A stretch of DNA of 23,346 nt from CAHJXF01 sp964657795. GTDB taxonomy: Bacteria > Pseudomonadota > Gammaproteobacteria > Burkholderiales > Burkholderiaceae_D. The notes beneath the pieces are model-generated. The model made no database searches. It had not been told where the DNA came from and saw nothing but the letters and a program-made list of their open reading frames with translations. The stretch covers positions 1 to 23,346 of the forward strand of contig CAZZWS010000041.1 in NCBI GenBank assembly GCA_964657795.1, read 5' to 3'. Positions within the stretch are counted from its first letter, which is position 1. The number at the start of each line of letters is the position of its first letter. This document shows positions 1 through 7,520 of the stretch, in pieces. A program made the position numbers and the translations under genes.

Positions 1-378
1 GCCGTGGCCTGGCTCGCGTCGATCCAGAACGAGGACGGCGGCTGGGGCGAGGACGCGACCAGTTACGAACTCGACGCGCACGGCCATCTCGCCGCGCCCA
101 GCACAGCGTCGCAGACGGCTTGGGCGCTGCTCGGCATGATGGCCGCCGGCGAGGTCGGTCATCCGGCGGTCGCTCGCGGCGTGGCGTATCTCGTGCGGAC
201 GCAGGCGGCCGACGGCCTGTGGGACGAGGCCCGCTTCACGGCCACCGGCTTTCCGCGCGTGTTCTATCTGCGCTATCACGGCTACCCGAAGTTCTTTCCG
301 CTGTGGGCGCTCGCGCGCTACCGCCGCTACACCAGTGGCGAGAGCAACAGCGGGCCCGGGGTGCGGATCGGGCTTTGA
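1..378 (+). CDS. shc: squalene-hopene cyclase, C-terminal part
   Basis: This is the C-terminal end of squalene-hopene cyclase, the membrane-associated enzyme that folds squalene into the pentacyclic hopene skeleton. The reading frame is open from base 1, so the gene begins outside the window and only about 125 residues are seen. Near the start is a QW-type repeat (QNEDGGWGED, residues 8-17). Near the end is the family-typical stretch GFPRVFYLRYHGYPKFFPLW followed by ALARYRR, which lies close to the C terminus in bacterial cyclases. The stop is followed after seven bases by hpnG on the same strand, the usual pairing in hopanoid clusters. The assignment is firm; the rest of the enzyme, including the DXDD acid motif, cannot be checked here. 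Confidence 0.95.
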   Translation, partial: AVAWLASIQNEDGGWGEDATSYELDAHGHLAAPSTASQTAWALLGMMAAGEVGHPAVARGVAYLVRTQAADGLWDEARFTATGFPRVFYLRYHGYPKFFPLWALARYRRYTSGESNSGPGVRIGL

Positions 379-385
379 CCGTCCG

Positions 386-1072
386 ATGACGGTCGTCGCG
401 GTCTGCGGGCTCGCGGTCGAGGCTCGCATCGCCCGTGGCGCAGATGTCGTGACCGTCGCGGGCGGCGGTCGTTCCGACCTTCTCGCGGCAGCCATCGAAC
501 GCGCGATCGTCGGTGGCGCGAGGGCACTGATCAGCTGCGGCATCGCCGGTGCGCTCGATCCCGCACTGCGGCCCGGTCGATTGATCGTCGCCGATCGCGT
601 AATGGCCGACGATCGGACCTTCACGGTCGATCCCGCATGGTCGCGCGCGCTGGTCGGCCGGACCGGCGCACTCGCGGTCTCGCTGACGTCCGGCGATCAC
701 ATGGCGGTGACCGCGACGATGAAGGATCGGTTGCGCACGAGAACGGGCGCCGCCGCCGTGGACATGGAGTCGCACGTCGTGGCCCGCATCGCGGAACGAC
801 ACGGCCTGCCGTTCGTGGTGTTGCGGGCCATCGCGGACCCGAGCGAGCGCTCCCTTCCGCCGGCCGCGACGATCGCGATGAAGGAGGGCGGCGGCATCGA
901 TCTCGCCGCCGTGATCCGATCGATCGCGAAGAACCCCGGTCAGTTGCCGGCGCTCATCGCGATCGCGCGCGACACGCGCGCCGCGTTAGGCGGCCTGCGT
1001 CGCGGGCGCCGGCTCCTTGGGCGCGGCCTTGGCTATCTTGATCTCGATCAGCTTGGCGTCGACGTGATCTGA
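386..1072 (+). CDS. hpnG: hopanoid-associated nucleosidase/phosphorylase HpnG
   Basis: A 228-residue protein of the purine nucleoside phosphorylase/nucleosidase fold. In hopanoid synthesis HpnG removes adenine from adenosylhopane, the product of HpnH, giving ribosylhopane. Visible marks are the early segment VVAVCGLAVEARIA, the glycine-rich SCGIAGALDP loop, and the nucleosidase-type AVDMESH motif (Asp126, Glu128), followed by PFVVLRAIADPS. I chose the ATG at 386 because it lies seven bases after the shc stop and begins with the family-typical hydrophobic strand; upstream in-frame codons overlap shc. The last 87 bases overlap the 3' end of hpnH on the other strand, so the final 29 or so residues are antisense to the HpnH tail. 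Confidence 0.9.
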   Translation: MTVVAVCGLAVEARIARGADVVTVAGGGRSDLLAAAIERAIVGGARALISCGIAGALDPALRPGRLIVADRVMADDRTFTVDPAWSRALVGRTGALAVSLTSGDHMAVTATMKDRLRTRTGAAAVDMESHVVARIAERHGLPFVVLRAIADPSERSLPPAATIAMKEGGGIDLAAVIRSIAKNPGQLPALIAIARDTRAALGGLRRGRRLLGRGLGYLDLDQLGVDVI

Positions 1073-2143
1073 GAACACGTACTTGGCCTTGCGCTCGTTG
1101 CCGAGCTCGATGTCCTTGGCCATGGCGCCGCTGGTCTTGGCGCCGCGCAGCGAGACCATCAGGGCCTTGAACGGATGCGAGACCGCGTCGCGGACCGCCG
1201 TGCCCTCGAAGCCGCAATGGACCATGCAGTCAGCGCACTTCTCGTACTTGCCGACGCCGTACGCGTCCCAGTCGGTGTCTTCCATCAGCTCCTTGAACGT
1301 GGGCGCATAGCCTTCGCCGAGCAGGTAGCACGGCTTCTGCCAGCCGAACACCGTGCGGGCCGGCATCGACCACGGCGAGCACTCGTACGCGCGGTTTCCG
1401 GCGAGGAAGTCCATGAACAGCGGCGAGTTGGTGAAGTCCCACGCCTTGCCGCCGTCACCGCGACCGAGCACGTCGCGGAAGAAGTTCTTGGTCTTCTCGC
1501 GGTTCAGGAAATGCTGCTGGTCGGGTGCGCGCTCGTACGAGTAGCCCGGCGAGACCGTGATGCCGTCGAGGCCGATCGTCTTCATGTCGTCGAAGAAGGC
1601 CGCGAGGCGCGCCGGATCGGCGCCGTCGAACACCGTGCAGTTGATCTGCGTGCGAAAACCCTTGCTCTTGGCCAGCAGGATGGCTTCGCGCGCCGTCTCG
1701 AAGACGCCGTCGAGGCACACCGACTTGTCGTGCATCGCCTTGTCGCCGTCCAGATGGATCGACCACGTGAAGAACGGCGACGGCGTGTAGTCGTCGATCT
1801 TCTTCTTGAGCAGCAGCGCGTTGGTGCACAGGACCACGAACTTCTTCTTGGCGATGTAGCCCCGGACGATGCGCGGCATGTCCCGGTGCAGCAGCGGCTC
1901 GCCGCCCGCGATGGAGACCACCGGCGCGCCGCACTCGTCGATCGCTTCCATGCATTGCTCGTACGAGAGCCGCTGGTTGAGGATCTCGTCGGGATAGTCG
2001 ATCTTGCCGCAGCCCGCGCACGCGAGGTTGCAGCGGAACAGCGGCTCGAGCATCAGCACCAGCGGGTACTTCTTGATGCCGGCGAGCTGCTTCCTGACGA
2101 CGTAGGCGCCGACGCGGGCGGTCTGAACGAACGGGATTCCCAT
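986..2143 (-). CDS. hpnH: hopanoid radical SAM protein HpnH (adenosylhopane synthase)
   Basis: A 385-residue radical SAM enzyme. HpnH joins the 5'-deoxyadenosyl group to diploptene to give adenosylhopane, the first step of side-chain extension. The sequence shows the iron-sulfur motif CNLACAGC (Cys38, Cys42, Cys45), the SAM-binding segment SIAGGEPLLH, and a cysteine-rich region (KYEKCADCMVHCGFEG) towards the C terminus. The N terminus MGIPFVQTARVGAYVVRK is typical of HpnH and fixes the ATG at 2143; the open frame upstream of it does not look coding. The tail after about residue 360 is rich in Lys, Ala and Pro. The gene faces hpnG and is divergent from hpnN. The upstream region carries two 20-bp direct repeats. 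Confidence 0.95.
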   Translation of the reverse strand: MGIPFVQTARVGAYVVRKQLAGIKKYPLVLMLEPLFRCNLACAGCGKIDYPDEILNQRLSYEQCMEAIDECGAPVVSIAGGEPLLHRDMPRIVRGYIAKKKFVVLCTNALLLKKKIDDYTPSPFFTWSIHLDGDKAMHDKSVCLDGVFETAREAILLAKSKGFRTQINCTVFDGADPARLAAFFDDMKTIGLDGITVSPGYSYERAPDQQHFLNREKTKNFFRDVLGRGDGGKAWDFTNSPLFMDFLAGNRAYECSPWSMPARTVFGWQKPCYLLGEGYAPTFKELMEDTDWDAYGVGKYEKCADCMVHCGFEGTAVRDAVSHPFKALMVSLRGAKTSGAMAKDIELGNERKAKYVFSDHVDAKLIEIKIAKAAPKEPAPATQAA

Positions 2144-2183
2144 GGGATCGAGGCGACGAGCGAAGCCGTCGTGGGTTGGTATT

Positions 2184-2223
2184 GGAATGTGTGGTGAAGA
2201 AGCGGAATGTAAGGTGAAGAAGC
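2184..2223. repeat. two tandem 20-bp direct repeats upstream of hpnH
   Basis: The units 2184-2203 and 2204-2223 both read GGAATGT, two bases, then GGTGAAGAAGC; they match at 18 of 20 positions. They begin about 40 bases upstream of the hpnH start codon, in the divergent hpnH-hpnN spacer. A 20-base period is about two helical turns, as expected for a protein bound twice on the same DNA face, but a chance local duplication is equally possible. The rest of the spacer (2224-2368) shows no gene. Confidence 0.6.
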
Positions 2224-2330
2224 CGGCGGGACGCGTCCTGCGGCCGGACCGGCTCGATGCGACGCACCACCGCGTATTCTGCCTCACCCGGCCGATGCTT
2301 GCCCGATCGAAGCGGAACGCGTCGCGCGAC

Positions 2331-2340
2331 TTGCTATCAT
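2331..2340 (+). promoter_or_regulatory. possible promoter -10 element towards hpnN
   Basis: TTGCTATCAT contains a TATCAT hexamer with an upstream TTGC, resembling an extended -10 box in an otherwise GC-rich spacer. It points towards hpnN and the phosphonate operon. I see no convincing -35 box at 16-18 bases, and the assembly gap follows at 2369, so this is a weak call. Confidence 0.3.
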
Positions 2341-2368
2341 CGCGGGTTCGACGCGCCTATCCGATGAT

Positions 2369-2378
2369 NNNNNNNNNN
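2369..2378. other. assembly gap (10 N) upstream of hpnN
   Basis: Ten undetermined bases, the first of two identical-length N runs. Sequence directly to the right is a 14-bp tandem repeat, so the true gap length may differ from ten. Confidence 0.98.
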
Positions 2379-2406
2379 TCGATTGGTTCACGTCGATTGG
2401 TTCATG
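2379..2406. repeat. two tandem 14-bp repeats abutting the gap
   Basis: TCGATTGGTTCACG at 2379-2392 is followed directly by TCGATTGGTTCATG at 2393-2406, matching at 13 of 14 positions. The repeat begins at the first base after the N run, which suggests a longer tandem array that was not resolved in assembly, or a scaffolding artefact. Confidence 0.75.
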
Positions 2407-2455
2407 CCATCCCCTCGCCGCTGTCATCCGATCCTCGACACCCCCGACTCACGCC

Positions 2456-5079
2456 TTGGAACCGAAAGCCGTCGGCTTGCGCAAGCTGATCATCGACGCG
2501 GCCAGCATCTCCGCGCGGCACGCCCTTCCGGTCGTGTGCATCGGCGTCGCGCTCGCGATCGCCGCGGTCGTCTTCGTCGCGAAGAACATCGCGATCGACA
2601 CCGACAACGCGAAGCTGATCGCGCCCGACCTGCCGTGGCGGCAACGCAGCGCGGCGTTCGACCAGGCCTTCCCGCAGAAGACCGACCTGATCGCGATCGT
2701 CGTCGACGGCGCGACGCCCGACATCGCCGATCGCGCGGCGGCGACGCTGACCGCGCGGCTCGCGGCCCGCACCGAGCTGTTCCACAACGTCCATCGTCCC
2801 GACGGCGGTCCGTTCTTCGAAAGGAACGGGCTGCTGTTCCTCGACTACGACGAGGTGGGCGGCACCACCGACCAGCTCGTCGCGTCGCAGGCCGTCATCG
2901 GCACGCTCGCCGTCGATCCGAGCGTGCGTGGTCTGATCACCACGTTGCAGCTCGCGCTCGAAGGCGTCCGCCGCAAGGATGCGCAGCTCGATGTGCTGAA
3001 GCCGGGGCTGGCCGCGCTGGCCGGCACGCTCGAAGGCATCGAACAGGGCCGCTTCGTGCCGCTGTCGTGGCGTTCGATGCTGGGCGGCGCCAAAGCCTCG
3101 TCACGAGAGCTGCGGCGCTTCGTGCTCGCGCAACCGGTCCTCGACTATTCGGCGCTGCAGCCGGGACGCAAGGCGACCAGCTTCATCCGGGAGACCGCAC
3201 GCGCGGCCGGGCTCGACGCGGCGCACGGCGTTCTCGTGCGACTCACCGGCAACGTGCCGATGTCCGACGAGGAGTTCGGCACGCTCGAAGACCACGCGGG
3301 CCGCAACACGGCGGTGATGCTGATCGCGCTGCTCGCCATGCTGTGGCTCGCGGTGCGGTCCGTGAAGGCGATGGCCGGCATCGTCGTCGCGCTGTTCGCG
3401 GGCCTCGCGCTGACCGCCGCGATCGGCCTCGCGATCTATGGCGTGCTCAACCTGATCTCGGTCGCGTTCGCGGTGCTGTTCGTCGGACTCGGCGTCGACT
3501 TCGGCATCCAGTACGCGGTGTCGTACCGCGCGAAGGCGGAAGCGGGTGATCGCATGGTCGCGGTGCGTGGCGCGGCGTCCGAGGTGGGCACGTCGCTGTT
3601 GCTGGCGGCCGTCGCCATCGCCGCGGGCTTCTTCGCGTTCGAGCCCACCGACTACAAGGGCGTGTCGGAACTCGGCGTCATCGCGGGCGTCGGCATGGTC
3701 GTCGCGTTCGTGGCCAGCGTGACGCTGTTGCCGGCGATGCTCGCGTTGCTCAAGGTCGGCGGTCGCGCCGAAGGCATGCGCTTCGATGCGCTGGCCGGCG
3801 TCGACCGCCTGCTGCAGGTCCATCGCCGTCGCGTGCTGGTGATCGCGGGCATCGTCGCGATCGTCAGTCTCGCGCTGCTGCCGTTCGTGCGCTTCGACTT
3901 CAATCCGCTGCATCTGCGCAGCGCCGACACGGAAGCGGTCGCGACGATCCTCGACCTGTCGCGCGATCCGCTGACGTCGCCGAACTCGCGCCGAACGTCG
4001 CGACCGCGGAGGCGCTGGCGAAGAAGATCGGCGCGCTGCCCGAGGTCTCGCACGCGTTGACGCTGGCCAGCTTCGTGCCGTCCGATCAGGCCAGGAAGCT
4101 GGCCGCGATCCGCGACGCGGCGACGTTCCTCGAGCCGACCCTGAACCCGGGAGAGATCAAGCCCGCGCCGACCGATGCCGAGAACGTGCAGGCGATGCGC
4201 GACGGCGCGCGTGACCTGCGCCGGGCCGCGGCCGACGAGCCGACCAACCCGGCATCGCCCGACGCGAAGCGCGTGGCCGATGCGCTCGATGCGATCGCGA
4301 ATGGACCGGTCGCCCACCGTGAAGCGCTCGATGCCGCCATCGTGCCCGGCCTGAAGTCCACGCTCGCGCAGCTGAAGTCCGCGCTGCAGGCGTCGACCGT
4401 CACGCTGCAGACGATGCCGCCCGAGCTCGTGTCCGACTGGGTCGCGAAGGACGGCCGCGCGCGCGTCGAGGTCTATCCGAAGGACGCGACCAGCAGTCTC
4501 GCCAATCGCGAAGACCCGAGCGAAGACGCCGCGACGCGTCGCTTCATCGCGGCCGTGCGCGGCGTGGCGCCCGACGCGACCGGCGCGCCGATCTCGATCC
4601 AGGAATCGGCCGACACCATCGTCCACGCGTTCGTGCTGGCCGGTATCTGGGCCCTGATCGCGATCACGGCGCTGCTGATCGTGGTGCTGCGCCGTGCGCG
4701 CGACGTGCTCATCACGCTGGCGTCGCTGCTGCTCGGCGGCCTGGTCACGCTCGGCCTGTGCGTCGTGCTGCGGATCCCGCTCAACTACGAGAACATCATC
4801 GCGCTGCCGCTGCTGTTCGGCATCGGCGTGGCGTTCAACATCTATTTCGTCAACGCCTGGCGAAACGGCGTGGCCGACCTGCTGCAGACCAGCATCGCGC
4901 GCGCCGTGATCTTCAGTGCGCTGACCACCGCGACCGCGTTCGGCAGCCTGTGGCTGTCGAGCCATCCGGGGACGGCGAGCATGGGCAAGTTGCTCGCGCT
5001 GTCGCTCGCATGCACACTGGCCGCCGCATTGCTGGTGCTGCCGGCGGCGCTCGGACCGCCACAGCCTGACGATCGTTAG
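2456..5079 (+). CDS. hpnN: hopanoid RND transporter HpnN, frameshifted
   Basis: HpnN is an inner-membrane RND-superfamily protein that moves hopanoids towards the outer membrane. The N-terminal half (2456 to about 3980) has a membrane anchor, the HpnN-like segment AIDTDNAKLIAPDLPWRQR, and a cluster of membrane helices from NTAVMLIALLAMLWLAVRSV on, including FVGLGVDFGIQYAVSYR, the RND helix-4 region. The C-terminal half (in frame from about 3979; the open frame is also readable from 4057) resumes with AELAPNVATAEALAKKIGAL and ends with a second helix cluster containing LPLLFGIGVAFNIYFVNAWR. The halves lie in different frames. The span of 2624 bases is one short of a full 874-residue protein, so a net one-base loss is the simplest cause. 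The start is uncertain: TTG at 2456 is in frame but has no clear ribosome-binding site. Confidence 0.88.
3971..3999 (+). other. frameshift site in hpnN
   Basis: The upstream frame reads DPLTSPN and then loses family-like sequence; the downstream frame becomes coding with AELAPN at 3979. One missing base would join them. A ten-base loss between copies of CCGAACTCG would also fit and would restore TSPNSAELAPN. I see no slippery heptamer, so programmed frameshifting is unlikely. Confidence 0.75.
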
Positions 5080-5084
5080 AAGAA

Positions 5085-5792
5085 ATGCCGATGGACCCAC
5101 TCACGATGGCGAAGCCGCTGGCCGACCAGACCATGGTCGAGTCCGGTCGCGCGCGGGATGCTGTGGTCCCGCCGCCGCGTACGTGGGACGGCAAGCTCGC
5201 CCGCCGGCTCGTCACGCCGCTGGTCGGCACGGCGGTCACGCCCAACCATCTGACGACGCTGCGTCTCGCGGTCGGCATCGGCGGCGCGGTGTTTCTCGCG
5301 CGCGGCGATTTCGCATCGGCGAACATCGGCGCGTCGTTGATCGTTCTGTCCAACTTCGTCGATCACACCGATGGCGAGCTCGCACGCATCAGTGGACAGT
5401 CCAGCCGCATCGGTCACCTGTACGACCTCGCGAGCGACGCTGTCGTGACCATCCTGCTGTTCACGGCGATGGGCATCGGAGTGGCAGCGGACACGTCTCG
5501 CGGCATGGGCACGGCGCTTTCGCCGATCGCCTGCGGCGTCGTCGCGGGACTGTGCATCGCGCTGATCTTCTGGCTGCGGATGCGCATCGAACGTCATGCC
5601 GGCAAGGCCGGCACGCAGCAGGGCTTCGCGGTGGGCTTCGAGACCGAGGACGTGCTCTACCTGCTGCCGCTGGTGACGCTGTTCGACGTCACTGCGCCCT
5701 TCATCGTCGTCGCCGCGATCGGCGCAGTGCTGTTCAGCGGCTGGGTCGTGATCGACTGGCTGCGGATCACGTGGCGCGGGACCGCGTCGTGA
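5085..5792 (+). CDS. CDP-alcohol phosphatidyltransferase family protein
   Basis: A 235-residue integral membrane enzyme of the CDP-alcohol phosphotransferase family, which joins a CMP-activated group to an alcohol with release of CMP. The full signature D(x)2DG(x)2AR(x)8G(x)3D(x)3D is present, with Asp93, Asp96, Gly97, Ala100, Arg101, Gly110, Asp114 and Asp118; the aspartates bind the metals and the last is the usual catalytic base. Several hydrophobic helices follow. The gene starts five bases after the hpnN stop, with a weak AGAAGA ribosome site overlapping that stop; ATG at 5091 is an alternative start. It opens the phosphonate run, so I infer that it transfers CMP-aminoethylphosphonate to diacylglycerol or another lipid alcohol. 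Phosphatidylglycerophosphate or phosphatidylinositol synthesis cannot be excluded from sequence. Confidence 0.88.
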   Translation: MPMDPLTMAKPLADQTMVESGRARDAVVPPPRTWDGKLARRLVTPLVGTAVTPNHLTTLRLAVGIGGAVFLARGDFASANIGASLIVLSNFVDHTDGELARISGQSSRIGHLYDLASDAVVTILLFTAMGIGVAADTSRGMGTALSPIACGVVAGLCIALIFWLRMRIERHAGKAGTQQGFAVGFETEDVLYLLPLVTLFDVTAPFIVVAAIGAVLFSGWVVIDWLRITWRGTAS

Positions 5793-6535
5793 GCGCCGTC
5801 GCAAGGCAGCGCTCGACGGCGGGCGGCGACATCGACGATGCCGTCTCGTCCCGGATCGCCACGCTCGATCATGTCGGGTCCGCGACCGACTTCGCGCGTC
5901 AGGGCTCGTTCGTGTCGCTGGCCGATTTCGTGCCGGCCGAGGTCACCGCGCGACTGATCGCCAGCGCCCGCGCGTTGCTGCCCGAACTCAACCGCAACTA
6001 CCTGCCCGGTCACAAGAAGGGCGGCAGCGTCAGTCGTCACGTGATCGACCGCCAGGCCCCCGCCATCGCCGAGCTCTATCGCTCCAAGTCGCTCATCGCG
6101 TTCCTCGAACAGACTTGCGGCGAGGCGCTGCTGCCCTGTCCGCCGGACGACCCGCACGCCTACGCGCTGTACTACTACACGAAGCCCGGCGACCACATCG
6201 GCTGGCACTACGACACGTCGTACTACGACGGCCGGCGCTACACGCTGCTGATCGGCGTCATCGACGAATCGTCGTGCCGGCTCGACTACGAGTTGCATAC
6301 GCGGGAAGCGGGTGTCGCTGTCGAGAGCGGCTCGCTGCGCATCCCGCCGGGCGGCCTCGTCTTCTTCGACGGTGACAAGCTGCGTCATCGCATCACGCCG
6401 TCCGCTGAAGGCGAAATCCGTGTGTCGTTGACGTTCGAGTACGTCACCGATCCGGGCATGCGTCCCTGGCGCCGGCTGATCTCGAACATGAAGGACGCCG
6501 TCGCCTACTTCGGTTTCCGCCAGCTGCTGCGGTGA
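5789..6535 (+). CDS. 2-oxoglutarate/Fe(II)-dependent oxygenase-like protein
   Basis: A 248-residue protein with the double-stranded beta-helix marks of 2-oxoglutarate/Fe(II) oxygenases. The HxD pair is His140-Tyr-Asp142 within HIGWHYDTSYYDG, the distal iron ligand is His200 in KLRHRITP, and the likely 2-oxoglutarate-binding arginine is Arg211 in EIRVSLTFEY, eleven residues later. All key residues are present, so it should be active. The start is GTG at 5789, whose bases overlap the upstream stop (GTGA), and the stop overlaps the next gene in the same way. There is no signal peptide. Its place among phosphonate genes suggests hydroxylation of aminoethylphosphonate or of a finished lipid; the substrate is inferred from context only. 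Confidence 0.8.
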   Translation: MSAVARQRSTAGGDIDDAVSSRIATLDHVGSATDFARQGSFVSLADFVPAEVTARLIASARALLPELNRNYLPGHKKGGSVSRHVIDRQAPAIAELYRSKSLIAFLEQTCGEALLPCPPDDPHAYALYYYTKPGDHIGWHYDTSYYDGRRYTLLIGVIDESSCRLDYELHTREAGVAVESGSLRIPPGGLVFFDGDKLRHRITPSAEGEIRVSLTFEYVTDPGMRPWRRLISNMKDAVAYFGFRQLLR

Positions 6536-7518
6536 GCCGGATCGCGTTCCTGCTGCTGTCGATCGGGGCGGCGCTCTTCGTCGCGTTGCTCGCGTGGCAG
6601 GGCTTCGGCGCCGTCGCGACCACGTTGAGCCGCGCGGGCTGGGGCCTGTTGCCGGTCGCGCTCTATCACCTGCTGCCGCTCGCGATCGACGCGGTCGCCA
6701 TCCGCGTGCTCCTCGGTCGTATGGTCCCGTTGTCGGTCTTGCTGGTCGCGCGCTGGATTGGCGAGTCGGTCAACAGCCTGTTGCCTGCGGGACAGCTCGG
6801 CGGGCCGGTCGTGATGGTCCGGCAGCTCTCGCAACGGGGCGTGCCGCTGAACGATGCCGCCGCCGCGCTCGCCGTCAACACGACGATGATGGCCTTCACG
6901 CAGGTTGCGTTCGCGATCGGCGGCCTCGCGGTGTTCGCATGGCGTTCGAACGATGTCGCTCACGGTGTCGCGGAGTCGCTCCGCATCCCCGCGGCCATCG
7001 CCATCGCCTTCCTGCTGCTGTGCACGGCCGGCTTCTACTGGGCGCAGCGGCGCGGCATGTTCGGCAACGTGCTGCGCTTCGTCGCGAAGACGTTCAAGCG
7101 CGACTGGTCGGGCATGACGGCGCGTGCCGACGCCATCGACACAGCGGTCGCGGCGCTGTACCGCGATCATCGTCGCGTCGCGGCCACCTGCGCGTGGAGC
7201 CTGCTCGGCTGGATCGTCGGCACCGGCGAGGTCTGGCTCGCGCTGCGCTTCCTCGGTCATCCGGTCGGACTCGTCGACGCGCTGTTCCTCGAAAGCGCCG
7301 GCCAGGCGATCCGCGGCGCGGCGTTCGCGATCCCCGGCTCGCTCGGCGCGCAGGAAGGCGGCTTCCTGCTGCTCGCGCCGCTGGTCGGCCTGCCGCTCGA
7401 CGTCGCGCTGGCGTTGTCGCTGGTCAAGCGCGCGCGCGAGTTGTCGCTCGGCCTGCCCGGCCTGCTCGTGCTGCACTTCGGCGAGCGGCAGCGACTGCCG
7501 GTCGCGGTGGCGGACTGA
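6532..7518 (+). CDS. hpnL: HpnL-like lysylphosphatidylglycerol synthase-type membrane protein
   Basis: A 328-residue polytopic membrane protein of the HpnL/LPG-synthase transmembrane (flippase-like) type. Hydrophobic segments cover most of its length from residue 4 on. Family-like stretches are RWIGESVNSLLPAGQLGGPV (about residues 79-98), SAGQAIRGAAFAIPGSLGAQ with EGGF following, and the final SLVKRARELSLGLPGLLV. HpnL proteins are encoded in many hopanoid clusters and in other lipid loci, and their biochemical role is unproven. The GTG start at 6532 overlaps the preceding TGA. Inside this operon a role in moving the phosphonolipid across the inner membrane is plausible, as is a link with hopanoids. 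The family call is good; the specific HpnL name is less certain. Confidence 0.8.
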   Translation: MSRIAFLLLSIGAALFVALLAWQGFGAVATTLSRAGWGLLPVALYHLLPLAIDAVAIRVLLGRMVPLSVLLVARWIGESVNSLLPAGQLGGPVVMVRQLSQRGVPLNDAAAALAVNTTMMAFTQVAFAIGGLAVFAWRSNDVAHGVAESLRIPAAIAIAFLLLCTAGFYWAQRRGMFGNVLRFVAKTFKRDWSGMTARADAIDTAVAALYRDHRRVAATCAWSLLGWIVGTGEVWLALRFLGHPVGLVDALFLESAGQAIRGAAFAIPGSLGAQEGGFLLLAPLVGLPLDVALALSLVKRARELSLGLPGLLVLHFGERQRLPVAVAD

Positions 7519-7520
7519 CG

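Noticed and set aside
3971..3999. Programmed ribosomal frameshift in hpnN
   Set aside because: There is no slippery heptamer or obvious downstream stimulator, and this transporter family is not known to use one; a sequence error or mutation is simpler.
3652..5100. Minus-strand frame opposite hpnN
   Set aside because: Its composition is that of a shadow frame, and the plus strand encodes a well-matched transporter.
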